NCBI GenBank assembly: GCA_963755055.1
Contig: CAVWIS010000004.1
Coordinates: 434,001 to 498,000 of the forward strand
Reading direction: 5' to 3'
Length of the DNA stretch: 64,000 nt
Source of the DNA: AP-16 sp963755055
GTDB taxonomy: Bacteria; Pseudomonadota; Alphaproteobacteria; Rhizobiales; Xanthobacteraceae
Shown one piece after another: positions 8,563 to 17,700 of the stretch (position 1 is the first letter of the stretch; the number at the start of each line of letters is the position of its first letter). The notes beneath the pieces were generated by a model. It was not told the origin of the DNA. It searched no databases and saw only the letters and a list, made by a program, of their open reading frames with translations. The position numbers and the translations under genes were made by a program.

Positions 8563-11500
8563 AAGCGGCGCGCGCGGCGGGCGCCATCGGGCTGCGGAAC
8601 TGCTTCAGCAAATCGGCTTCGCGTGCCTTTGCCTTGGCGAGGTTCTTGTCCTTGATGTGGCCGAAGCCGCGGATCTGGTCGGGGAGGTTTGCGATCTCCA
8701 CGGCGAGGGCGTGATTGTCTGGTGACAAGTTCGCCAACACCTCGCGAATCAGCGTCAAATACTCCTCGATCAGGCGGCGCTCGGTGCGGCGTTCCTCGGT
8801 GCGGCCGAAGATGTCCCATCGGGTGCCGCGCAGGCGCTTGAGTTTTGCCAGCAGGCGGAAGGCGGAAAACATCCACGGGCCGTACTTCTGCTTGATCAGC
8901 TCGCCGGTCCTGGGATCGCGGCGGGCAAACAGCGGCGGGGCGAGGTTGAACTCGAGGCGGTAGTCGCCCTCGAACTGGGCGTCGAGCTTTTTTGCAAAGT
9001 CGCCAGAGGTGTAGAGCCGCGCCACCTCGTACTCGTCCTTGTAGGCCATCAGCTTTGCCAGCGACCGCGCCACCGCCTCGGCGAGCGCCGTGCGGCCGCG
9101 GACTTTTTGTTGCTCGGCGGCCTCGACCTCGGCGACGAAGGTTTTGTAGCGCGCGGCCCAGGCGGCGTCCTGATAGTCGGTGAGGAAAGCAACACGGTGG
9201 GCGACCAGCTCACGCAGCGTCGGGGCCACCCGCTTCTCCTCGCGCATCAGCGGTTTTGCCTCGGCCTCCACGGCGGCGGGATCATGGGCGGCGAGGCGGC
9301 CCCAGTCGAAGGTGCGCTTGTTGGCCTCGACGGCGACGCCGTTGAGCTCGATCGCCTGGTGGAGCGCTTCGAGGCTCAGCGGAATGAACCCTTTCTGCCA
9401 GGCGTAGCCGACCATGAACAGGTTGGTGGCGATGGAATCGCCCAGCAGCGCGGTGGCGAGCCCGGTGCCGTCGACAAAACTCGCGGCACCGCCGGCGGCC
9501 TCGCGGATCTGCTTCTGCATCCCCTCGGCCTCGAAGTCGATGTCGCCGTTGGCGACGAAGGCGGCGGTGGGCTGGACATAGGAGTTGATCACCGCCTTGG
9601 TGACTTCCGCCTCGACCCGGGAGAGCGCCTGCGGCCCCGCCGCCACCACCATGTCGCAGCCGAGCAGCAGATGGGCGCCGCCGCCGGCGATGCGCACCGC
9701 GTGGATGTCCTCCGGATGGGGCGCGAGGCGAATGTGGCTCATCACCGCGCCGTTCTTCTGCGCCAGCCCGGTGAAGTCGAGCACCGTGCAGCCCCGCCCC
9801 TCCAGATGCGCCGCCATGCCGATCAGCGCGCCGACCGTGATGACGCCGGTGCCGCCGATCCCGGTCACCAGCATGCCGAACGGTTCTGTCAGCGCCGGCA
9901 CCTGGGGCAGCGGGAGCGCGTCGAACGGGTCCTTTACGAGCCTGAGGCCGAGCTTGGCGTTCTTGCGCACCTGCCCGCCATGCACGGTGACAAAGCTCGG
10001 GCAAAAGCCCTTGAGGCAGGAAAAGTCCTTGTTGCAGTTGGACTGGTCGATCTGCCGCTTGCGGCCGAACTCGGTCTCCAGCGGCTTGACCGAGACGCAG
10101 TTTGATTTCTCCGAACAGTCGCCGCAGCCCTCGCACACCGCGTCGTTGATGAAGACGCGCTTCGGCGGATCGGGAAACTGCTTGCGCTTGCGCCGCCTGC
10201 GCTTTTCCGCCGCGCAGGTCTGGTCGTAGATCAGCACGGTCAAACCCTTGATCTCGCGCAGCTCGCGCTGCACCGCGTCGAGCTCGTCGCGGTGGCGCAC
10301 CTGGACTCCGGCCGCGAACCCGGCATTGGCCGGGTATTTGTCCGGCTCGTCGGTCACCACCACGACGCGTTTGGCGCCCTCGGCTGCGACCTGCCGGGAA
10401 ATCTCCGGCACGCTGAGCGGCCCGTCATGGGGCTGGCCGCCGGTCATCGCCACCGCGTCGTTGTAGAGGATCTTGTAGCTGATGCTGACATTCGCCGCCG
10501 CCGCGGCGCGGATCGCCATCAGGCCGGAATGATAGTAGGTGCCGTCGCCGAGATTTTGGAACACGTGGGGCTCGTCGGTGAACGGCGCCTGGCCGATCCA
10601 GGTGACGCCCTCGCCGCCCATGTGGGTGATGGTGGCGGTCCGGCGGTTGGGCATCCAGATCGCCATGCCGTGGCAGCCGATGCCCGCCATGGCGCGGCTG
10701 CCTTCCGGCACGTTGGTAGAAGTGTTGTGCGGGCAGCCCGAGCAGAAGAACGGCAGCCGCGAAATTTTCGGCGGCGGCGCCGCCAGCAATTGCTGCTTGG
10801 CGGCAAGCCGCGCGAGCCGCTGGCGCAATTCGGAGCTCTCGCCGTCGCGGCGCATCAGCCGCCCGGCGATCGCCTGGGCGACACCGGCCGGGTCGAGCTC
10901 GCCCTCGGTCGGCAGCAGGGGAGAAGCATTCTCGTCGTGCTTGCCGATGATGCGCGGCCGCCGCTCCATGTTGTAGAGGAGCTTTGTCAGCTGGTCCTCG
11001 ATCAGCGGCCGCTTCTCCTCGACCACCAGGATCTCCTCGAGGCCTTCGGCGAATTTCTTCGCGCCCTCCGGCTCCAGCGGCCAGGTGAGCCCCACCTTGT
11101 AGAGCCGGATGCCGAGCGCCCTGGCCTTGGCCTCGGTGATGCCGAGATCGTCGAGCGCCTGGCGGACGTCGAGATAGCCTTTGCCCGTGGTGATGATGCC
11201 GAAGCGGGCGTTGGGCGCATCGAAGACCGTGCGGTCGATCCGGTTGGCGCGGGCGAAGGCGGCGATCGCCGCGAGCTTCGGCCCGTGCAGCCTTCGCTCC
11301 TGCTCCATCGGTGCGTCGGGCCAGCGGATGTTGAGCCCGCCCGGCGGCGGCAGGAAATCGGTCGGCGTCACGATCTCGATGCGGTGGGGATCGACCTCGA
11401 CCGAGGCCGCGCTCTCCACCGTCTCGGAGATCGCCTTGAAGCCGACCCAGCAGCCCGAATAGCGCGACAGCGCGAAGCCCAGAATGCCGAAGTCGAGATA

Positions 11501-12052
11501 TTCCTGCACGGTCGCCGGGTTGAGGATCGGCATCATGGCGGCGACCAGAATCTGCTCGCTCTGGTGCGGCAGGGTGGAGGACTGGCAGCCGTGGTCGTCG
11601 CCCATCAGCAGCAGCACGCCGCCGTGCTTGGACGAGCCCGCGGCGTTACCGTGCTTGATCGGGTCGGCCGAGCGGTCGACGCCCGGGCCCTTGCCGTACC
11701 AGATGGCGAACACCCCATCGACCTTGGCGCCTGGAAACAGCCCCACCTGCTGGCTGCCCCACACCGCGGTCGCGGCGAGATCCTCGTTCACCCCCGGCTG
11801 GAAATGGATGTTGCTGTCTTTCAGGAATTTTCCGGCGCGCCACAGCGCATTGTCGTACATGCCGAGCGGCGAGCCTCGATAGCCGGAGATGAAGCCTCCG
11901 GTGTTCAGCCCCGCCAGCCGGTCGCGCTGGCGCTGCATCATCGGCAGGCGGACCAGCGCCTGGATGCCGGTGATGTAGACCCGGCCCGCCTCGAGCGCGT
12001 ACTTGTCGTCGAGGGTGACGGGCTTCTTGGCCAGGGCTGCGGCCTCGGTCAT
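8558..12052 (-). CDS. indolepyruvate ferredoxin oxidoreductase, fused alpha-beta
   Basis: This protein of 1165 residues oxidatively decarboxylates indolepyruvate and other aryl-pyruvates to aryl-acetyl-CoA, reducing ferredoxin. Order: a pyrimidine-binding N-terminal domain (ITGIQALVRLPMMQ), a thiamin-diphosphate half with CSGCPHNTST and GIGCHGMAIWM near 450-480, a cysteine-rich Fe-S insert (VCEGCGDCS, then CNKDFSCLKGFCPSF), and the gamma-type domain starting GIGGTGVITVGALIG. The length matches fused proteobacterial forms. ATG 12052 is chosen because GGGAGG lies eight bases upstream. It probably feeds phenylacetate-type degradation of aromatic amino acids. Its stop codon TAG lies inside the adjacent repeat. 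Confidence 0.95.
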   Translation of the reverse strand: MTEAAALAKKPVTLDDKYALEAGRVYITGIQALVRLPMMQRQRDRLAGLNTGGFISGYRGSPLGMYDNALWRAGKFLKDSNIHFQPGVNEDLAATAVWGSQQVGLFPGAKVDGVFAIWYGKGPGVDRSADPIKHGNAAGSSKHGGVLLLMGDDHGCQSSTLPHQSEQILVAAMMPILNPATVQEYLDFGILGFALSRYSGCWVGFKAISETVESAASVEVDPHRIEIVTPTDFLPPPGGLNIRWPDAPMEQERRLHGPKLAAIAAFARANRIDRTVFDAPNARFGIITTGKGYLDVRQALDDLGITEAKARALGIRLYKVGLTWPLEPEGAKKFAEGLEEILVVEEKRPLIEDQLTKLLYNMERRPRIIGKHDENASPLLPTEGELDPAGVAQAIAGRLMRRDGESSELRQRLARLAAKQQLLAAPPPKISRLPFFCSGCPHNTSTNVPEGSRAMAGIGCHGMAIWMPNRRTATITHMGGEGVTWIGQAPFTDEPHVFQNLGDGTYYHSGLMAIRAAAAANVSISYKILYNDAVAMTGGQPHDGPLSVPEISRQVAAEGAKRVVVVTDEPDKYPANAGFAAGVQVRHRDELDAVQRELREIKGLTVLIYDQTCAAEKRRRRKRKQFPDPPKRVFINDAVCEGCGDCSEKSNCVSVKPLETEFGRKRQIDQSNCNKDFSCLKGFCPSFVTVHGGQVRKNAKLGLRLVKDPFDALPLPQVPALTEPFGMLVTGIGGTGVITVGALIGMAAHLEGRGCTVLDFTGLAQKNGAVMSHIRLAPHPEDIHAVRIAGGGAHLLLGCDMVVAAGPQALSRVEAEVTKAVINSYVQPTAAFVANGDIDFEAEGMQKQIREAAGGAASFVDGTGLATALLGDSIATNLFMVGYAWQKGFIPLSLEALHQAIELNGVAVEANKRTFDWGRLAAHDPAAVEAEAKPLMREEKRVAPTLRELVAHRVAFLTDYQDAAWAARYKTFVAEVEAAEQQKVRGRTALAEAVARSLAKLMAYKDEYEVARLYTSGDFAKKLDAQFEGDYRLEFNLAPPLFARRDPRTGELIKQKYGPWMFSAFRLLAKLKRLRGTRWDIFGRTEERRTERRLIEEYLTLIREVLANLSPDNHALAVEIANLPDQIRGFGHIKDKNLAKAKAREADLLKQFRSPMAPAARAAS

Positions 12053-12109
12053 GGACAAAACCTCCCGAACGGCGTTCGCCTTTGATTAGCATGATTGGCG
12101 GGGCCGCAC

Positions 12110-12916
12110 CTATCCGCTGCGCCAGACCCGCGGCCCGGGACTCTCCGGCGTCATCCGCGGGCCGCCTGCCGCATCGCCCCGGTGCGCGCCCGGCGGATTT
12201 TCGGCCGGGCGACCCGGCGCGGCGCGCTGTGCCGCTGCCCGGCCGGGCCCGTCCGCACCGCCCGGGGAGGCGTCCTGTATTTCACCTGTATTATCAGGCG
12301 CGGCCGCCGCGGCCTCGGGGGCGTCGGGCCCCAGCCAGTAGGCGTTGGTGGAGCGGTAGGCGTGTAGATCACCTGTATTATCAGGCGGGTTTTTTCGGCT
12401 CCGCGCGCTGTTCATCCCCTCCCCGGCCGACGTTCCGCCGGGGTTCAGGGAGGTCGGGTCCATGGCCCAGCGCGCGGCCTCGGATTCGGCGAGCCGGGCC
12501 TCGAGCTCGGCCACCCGCTCGCCGAGCTCGGAGTGCTGGCACACCCGCTGGAAAGCCTCGATGGCGCGCAGCCGCTCGGTGGCCTCGTCCGGGCTGAGCT
12601 CGCCGCTCGCCATGGCGGCGAGGATGACGGCCCCCGCCGCGACCGCGTCGCCGGCGTGCTCGATCGGCGGCAGCGCGAAGGCGACGCTCCGCCCCTTGCG
12701 CCGCGGCGCCACGCGCTCCAGGCACATGCGCAGCGCCCCAACATGGCCGTAGCTCGCGAGCTCGAGCACCTTGCGGGTGACCTCCTCGGCCTCGCCCTCG
12801 ATCATGGCGTCGACCGCGGCGCTGATGCGGTTGCGCGCGCCCGGCGGGCGGCCCGCCGGATTGCCGCTGCGGCCGGGCTGGAAGCGGCCGTCGGGGTTGC
12901 GTTCGGTGTGGGACAT
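12110..12916 (-). CDS. DUF5681 domain-containing protein
   Basis: A 268-residue protein that opens with RNPDGRFQPGRSGNPAGRPP, the hallmark of DUF5681, a small basic domain often found in prophage-like or accessory loci and thought to bind nucleic acid. The middle is helical with a short coiled stretch (ELGERVAELEARLAESEA). The C-terminal third is low-complexity, rich in proline, alanine and glycine, and contains the peptide PDNTG twice, encoded by an exact 19-base direct repeat. The start has AGGAG six bases upstream. Function is unknown. Confidence 0.75.
   Translation of the reverse strand: MSHTERNPDGRFQPGRSGNPAGRPPGARNRISAAVDAMIEGEAEEVTRKVLELASYGHVGALRMCLERVAPRRKGRSVAFALPPIEHAGDAVAAGAVILAAMASGELSPDEATERLRAIEAFQRVCQHSELGERVAELEARLAESEAARWAMDPTSLNPGGTSAGEGMNSARSRKNPPDNTGDLHAYRSTNAYWLGPDAPEAAAAAPDNTGEIQDASPGGADGPGRAAAQRAAPGRPAENPPGAHRGDAAGGPRMTPESPGPRVWRSG
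12282..12387. repeat. pair of exact 19-bp direct repeats inside the DUF5681 gene
   Basis: TCACCTGTATTATCAGGCG occurs at 12282-12300 and 12369-12387, 87 bases apart. The core CCTGTATTATCAGG is a near-palindrome, and it is AT-richer than the surrounding gene. Both copies are read in the same frame as PDNTG within a low-complexity tail. Confidence 0.85.
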
Positions 12917-12986
12917 GGGAGGCTCCTGGGCTCCGGTTGGCGAGGCGGACGGCCGGGGATTCGGCCGCCTGCGTCGTTTCGGAGGA

Positions 12987-13014
12987 ATCTATAACCCATT
13001 TCCGAGTGCGTCAA
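12987..13014 (-). promoter_or_regulatory. candidate promoter of the DUF5681 gene
   Basis: On the minus strand TTGACG (13014-13009) and ATAGAT (12992-12987) are separated by 16 bases, about 70 bases ahead of the start codon in a locally AT-rich stretch. This is a good housekeeping-sigma match, but no experimental support exists. Confidence 0.45.
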
Positions 13015-13557
13015 TACCCCTTTTTTATATACTCTGAATATATGACAGGTCGATGGTTTTTCCCTGCACCGAGTAAGCGTCCGCCTCGGGCGAAAAAATG
13101 CTCCGGACGGAAGCGAGCCAAATGTTTCTCGCCGATTACATTGTTGCTTCGCCGAAACCCGATAGTCACGGCCACGCCCGAACCTCCCGGGAGGCTCGCG
13201 CAACCAATGGGCACAACGGTCGAGCCTGCTTTGCCCCAGGCAGGCACGGACCGCATTCGACCGCATCCACGCCCCTCCCCGTGGATCACGGTCCTGGCGA
13301 CCCACCCGGTGCCTCACCCGGGTGGGTCGCCGGTATTTTTGCTTGCACACATGGCGAAGCTGACGTGCCGCTCGATGCGGCCCGAGCGCCGGCCACGCGG
13401 CGTGCCCCGGGTGACATGGCAAGCTTCGCCCGTTCCCGGGAAGCGCAATCGGCGCCGTTCGCCGGTCGCCCGGCCTCCGGTGGCGGCCATTCGATCCGTG
13501 CTAAAGTGCCGGGCGAAAAATCTCCGGACGCAAGTTCGCATCGGGAGCACACAAAAA
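13015..13557. other. long intergenic region without a recognisable gene
   Basis: Neither strand gives a convincing protein. The forward reading frame that runs through it into the binding-protein gene is arginine/proline-rich and has no start signal. The region begins AT-rich (13020-13045), and a strong hairpin followed by T residues lies near 13296-13339. It may hold the upstream signals of both divergent genes or an untranslated RNA. Confidence 0.5.
13296..13339 (+). terminator. rho-independent terminator-like hairpin
   Basis: GGCGACCCACCCGG (13296-13309) and CCGGGTGGGTCGCC (13318-13331) form a perfect 14-bp stem with an 8-base loop, followed by GGTA and a run of five T residues (13335-13339). 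The orientation terminates rightward transcripts, yet no rightward gene lies upstream. It could end a small RNA or act as an attenuator in the leader of the binding-protein gene. Confidence 0.55.
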
Positions 13558-14349
13558 ATGCCGTACCTGCATTTCGGCCGCATCGCCGCCATCGGGCTCC
13601 TCGTCGTGGCGCAGACGGCGTGGGCGGCGGCCGCCGAATTGAAGATCCTCACGACACCGGCCCTGACCGAGGTATGGCACGAGCTGGCGCCGAAATTCGA
13701 GGCGACCGGGCACAAGCTCACGATCGTGTTTGCGGCGTCCGGCGCCATCGCCAAGCGCGTGGCGGAGGGCGAGACCGCCGATCTCCTGGTCAGCACACCG
13801 GCCGGGATCGACAGCCTGATCAAGGACGGCAAGGTGACGGCCGGGACCAATACGCCGGTCGCAAGCTCCGGCATGGGCGTCGCGGTGCTCGCCGGCGCCC
13901 GGAAGCCGGACATCTCGACCCCGGACGCCTTCAAGCGCGCGCTGCTCGCCGCCAAGGCCGTGGCCTACACCGACCCCGCCGGCGGCGGCGCCAGCGGGGC
14001 CCACATGGTGAAAGTGCTGGACCGGCTCGGCATCGCCAACGAGGTGAACGCCAAGGCCAAGCTCGGGCGCGGGGTTCCGACCGCGACCTTCCTGCTGAAG
14101 GGCGAGGCCGACCTCGCGATCCAGCAGATCCCCGAGCTGATGGGCGTCAAGGGCGTCGACATCGTCGGCCCGTTGCCCGGCGACCTGCAGAACGTCACCA
14201 TGTTCGCCGCCGGGATCGGAGCGGGATCGGCGCAGGGCGATGCGGCGAAGGCGCTGATCCGGTTCCTGCAGATGCCGGAGTCGGCGGCGGTGATCAGGAA
14301 GCGTGGGCTGGAGCCGGCGGCGGCGGGGGTACCGGCGAAGGCGCCGTAG
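13558..14349 (+). CDS. molybdate-type ABC transporter substrate-binding protein (ModA-like)
   Basis: A 263-residue periplasmic protein. Residues 1-24 form a signal peptide ending TAWAAA. The mature protein starts ELKILTTPALTEVWHELAPK, then FAASGAIAKRVAEGETADLL, the anion-binding first lobe of ModA-type proteins, and later GGGASGAHMVKVLDRLG and PELMGVKGVDIVGPLP. GGGAG lies eleven bases before the ATG. No permease or ATPase gene is beside it, so the ligand and partners are unknown; solo proteins of this kind are common in Bradyrhizobium relatives. Three broken pieces of the same gene lie at 19.5, 23.6 and 24.9 kb. Confidence 0.85.
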   Translation: MPYLHFGRIAAIGLLVVAQTAWAAAAELKILTTPALTEVWHELAPKFEATGHKLTIVFAASGAIAKRVAEGETADLLVSTPAGIDSLIKDGKVTAGTNTPVASSGMGVAVLAGARKPDISTPDAFKRALLAAKAVAYTDPAGGGASGAHMVKVLDRLGIANEVNAKAKLGRGVPTATFLLKGEADLAIQQIPELMGVKGVDIVGPLPGDLQNVTMFAAGIGAGSAQGDAAKALIRFLQMPESAAVIRKRGLEPAAAGVPAKAP

Positions 14350-14479
14350 CGTCGATCCCGATGGGGGTGGCGCATGCCCTCGTCGACGCATCGGTCGTCA
14401 GCTCCCGGGGCGCGTGCGAAATCTCCGGTCGGGAGCAGGGTGGCTGCCTATTTACGCTCGTCAGGCTCATAACCTGAAG
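14116..14479 (+). repeat. left copy of the direct repeat bordering the defence island
   Basis: The 3' end of the binding-protein gene and about 130 bases after it (14116-14151 plus 14255-14479) recur at 23565-23818 in the same orientation and order. The right copy lacks 103 bases (14152-14254). Both end in the tRNA-fMet-like CTCATAACCTGAAG. The roughly 9-kb segment between them carries defence-type genes and is by eye less GC-rich than its surroundings. Confidence 0.8.
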
Positions 14480-14510
14480 ATCTCAGATTCAAATCTTACT
14501 CGTACAACCA
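14456..14510 (+). pseudogene. tRNA-fMet 3' fragment (decayed)
   Basis: From GCTCGTCAGGCTCATAACCT through ...AACCA this matches the 3' two thirds of alphaproteobacterial initiator tRNA without gaps: CAGG-CTCATAA-CCTG is the anticodon arm, TTCAAAT the T loop, and ACCA the end. About nine substitutions, mostly transitions, fall in the T and acceptor stems, so pairing is lost. The 5' part is replaced by a longer D-loop-like segment. It is therefore a relic, plausibly an old attachment site, not a working tRNA. Confidence 0.75.
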
Positions 14511-14750
14511 CCTTTATGCATCATTTCAACTGCTTATCCTGCTATTAGGTGCTTTCCACTTTGGTACCAGCGTCATAAAGATTACGGAACGTCCTACGAT
14601 CCGCTTCCATCCGCCGCCATATTCTCCATGGAGCATAAATGGAACATGGCGGTACGCTGCCGCTGCGAAGCGCCATCGCGATCCATATCTTGCAACTCAG
14701 CAGCGACCCAGTTGTCGCCGTCGAGGCAACAAAACACCCAGAGGACGCCC

Positions 14751-17700
14751 TTGCCCTTTATCGCGCTCGATCGACGCTTTTTCGAATGGCGAAGCGAAGA
14801 CAACGAACTATCCGATCCTGACGTTCTCAGCGGGTTCGGTCTTTCCGATGGCGCGAAATCCTGGGATGCGGTGTTGAAACGCCGCCAAGTCGTCATCCTC
14901 GCCGAAGCTGGAAGCGGTAAGACGGAAGAACTCAAAGAGTGTCGTCGGGCCGTTGCGGCCGAAGGAAAGTTTGCCTTTTACGCCACCGTTCAGGATGTCG
15001 GGCGTGAAGGCCTTAAAGCCTGTCTTTCGACTGATGACCAAACCGCATTGGTACGGTGGCAGGCATCTAACAAATCCGCGTGGTTCTTTGTCGACTCCAT
15101 CGACGAAGCGAAGCTCGACAACATTCGGCTTGACCGTGCGCTACGAGCCGTCGCATCGTGCATCCACGGTGCAGAGGGCCGTGCGTATGTCATTCTCTCA
15201 GGAAGACACACGGACTGGGAGTTTTGCCGGGACCTGGAACGACTTGAGCAAATCCTGCCGCTTCGGCCCGATGTCGAGACGCCTCCGGCGCCCGATCCCG
15301 AAGCGCTTCTCATCAAGGTCCTGCGTCACGAGCATACCGAGGACAATACGGTCGAAGCCGAGAAGCCCCTCGTGCTCGTGTTGGCGTCGCTCGATAAAGA
15401 TCGTGTACGTCGCTTTGCGATGGGAAAGAGTGCTCCGAACGTGGACGACTTCCTCGCCGAAGTCGAAACGCTCAACCTTTGGCGATTCGCGAGGCGCCCG
15501 CTCGACCTTGATTGGCTCGTCCAATTTTGGAGAACGCATGGCCGGATGGGTTCTCTCTCGGAAATGCTGGCGACGAGCCTCCATGAACGGTCGCAAGAGA
15601 CAGACCCATATCGAGTGCGACGTGATCCGATTGAACCTGGCCGGACCCTTGCGGCTCTTGAACGCGTCGGTGCGGCTCTCGTGTTTGGGCGCGCGGTGAC
15701 CATCACCATTCCCGATAACGAAATTGCTCTGACCGGAGATAGCAACGCCCTGGACCTGGGAGATATCTTGCCAGACTGGCCGGCTGCCGATCGAGTGCGC
15801 TTTTTCAACCTTCCGGTCTTCGACCCCGCGACATTCGGACGAGTACGCCTGCACAACGACAACGAAGGCGTCGTGCGTGCATATCTCGCAGCGCGCTGGC
15901 TTCTGCGGTTGCACGAATTGAACTCTATCGCGCCGCCGCCTGTTTGATCTTCTGTTCTCCGACACTTACGGGTACAGGCTTGTGAAGCCGTCAATGCAGG
16001 AGACGGCCGCATGGCTTGCGTTGTGGGTCCCCGAGATTGCACGTGAAGTGATTCAACGCGAGCCCTATCTTCTTCTCACGGCTGGCGACCCGGGAAGTCT
16101 TTCCACCGAAACGCGCGCCGCGGTGCTGACGCGCCTGATTGAACGCACGGTCGCGAACGACGAACGCTTGCCGTTGCTAGATTATGACAGCGTGAAGCGC
16201 TTCGCAAAGCCTGATCTGGGGCCAGTCATCCGGCAGCAATGGCTCGTTCACAAAAGCCACAAGGACACGCGCAATTTGCTGCTTCGAATCATTTGGCTTG
16301 GCGCCATCACCGAGTGCAAGGACATCACGGTGGAGAGCCTGGCTGCCGCCACCGCCGACCGATTTGATCGTATTGTCGCAGGTCGCGCGTTCGTCGCTGT
16401 GACGGACCCCGCGGGCAAGAGCGACTACGCTGCGCAAGTCGTCAGGGACTCATCTACGCTCCCGCCGACGGTCGTATGGGATGCCGTCGAGGAGTTATTT
16501 CCCGATGTCCTCGGGGTCGACGACCTTCTGACAATACTCAGGAGAGTCGATGTCGTGGACACGGACGGTGGCGTTGGCTTCAAATGGAAGGCTCCCGACC
16601 TCGTCAAACGTGTTAATTTGGCGCCGCATCTTGAGCGCCTGCTCGCAGGCCTCGTCGCGATCGCAGGCGACGAGCCAAGAGACATAGGAGCCCGGACCGA
16701 TGAGCGCGGGGAAGCCTTCATCGCCGCCATAGCGGCGACGGCCCACCAACTTGCATCTAAAGCGCCTGACGACTCTGCTCCTGTCGCGGCAATAGATGCC
16801 GCGTTCCGTGTCGGGCGTTACTTGCGCTTTGGCGGCCACACTTCGTGGGAAAAGGTAGGCGACGTTGGCGCCGAGCTTCGTCGAACCGCCGAACGACGCC
16901 GCGCGGCCTTCTGGCGTGCAGCGGACAAGCTGTCAGGCCACCGCTTCCTGCAAGGCAGAGCAATCCAATCGCCATGGAACTCGAAGTCCTTGGATGGTCG
17001 CCGGGCCTCGTGAACGAAGACCTCGATTGGCTGCTCCGGGATACGCCGCTTCGCGCCGCCGACAATGAGCGTCGGCTTGGGATCAACGCGCTGATGGACA
17101 TTTGGAATAAGGCCGGACGGCTGGAGCCAACACTTCAGCAAATCCGGGCGATCGCGGCCGGCGATCCTGCGATGCACGCCGCGCTTGACCTTTGGATAAA
17201 CCCACCACCACCAGACCCGGCGCTTACGGCGAGCGAAGCTGAACTCAGGCGCGTTGTAAGACGAAACGAGGCCAAACGACGCCGTATCGACCAATCGTGG
17301 CTGAACCTCATCCAGCAGCTTCGCCGCGATCCAGAACAGCTCCGACATCTGCCGCCCGCGACAGCACAAGGCGTAGACCCCCGACTCTATCACCTTTGGC
17401 AGCTACTCAGCAACGCCGTCGTCAGCAACGCGCGCTACGCGGTCGGGACCGTACGCTCGATCGAGCCCGCGCTGGGCCCTGAATTGGCTGCCGCGTTCCG
17501 TGACGGTCTCATCCGTCATTGGCGCACATGGCAGCCGGTTGCGAAGAGCACGCGGCCAGCGGACAGCCGAAACACGATCAACTCGCTCGACGCAATGGGT
17601 ATCGCTGGTGTCTCGATGGAGGCCGAACTCGGGACCGGGTTGGGTCGAGAACCTTGACAGCAACCTTGCGAGGCGAGCAGCGCTCTATGCTACCATGGAA

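Noticed and set aside
10292..12085. Plus-strand reading frame of 597 codons inside the indolepyruvate oxidoreductase gene
   Set aside because: Antisense shadow of a clearly recognised enzyme; composition is His/Arg/Asp-rich as expected for such shadows.
12937..13557. Upstream extension of the ModA-like reading frame
   Set aside because: The signal peptide starts at 13558 with its own ribosome site; the upstream residues are arginine/proline-rich and unlike any protein.
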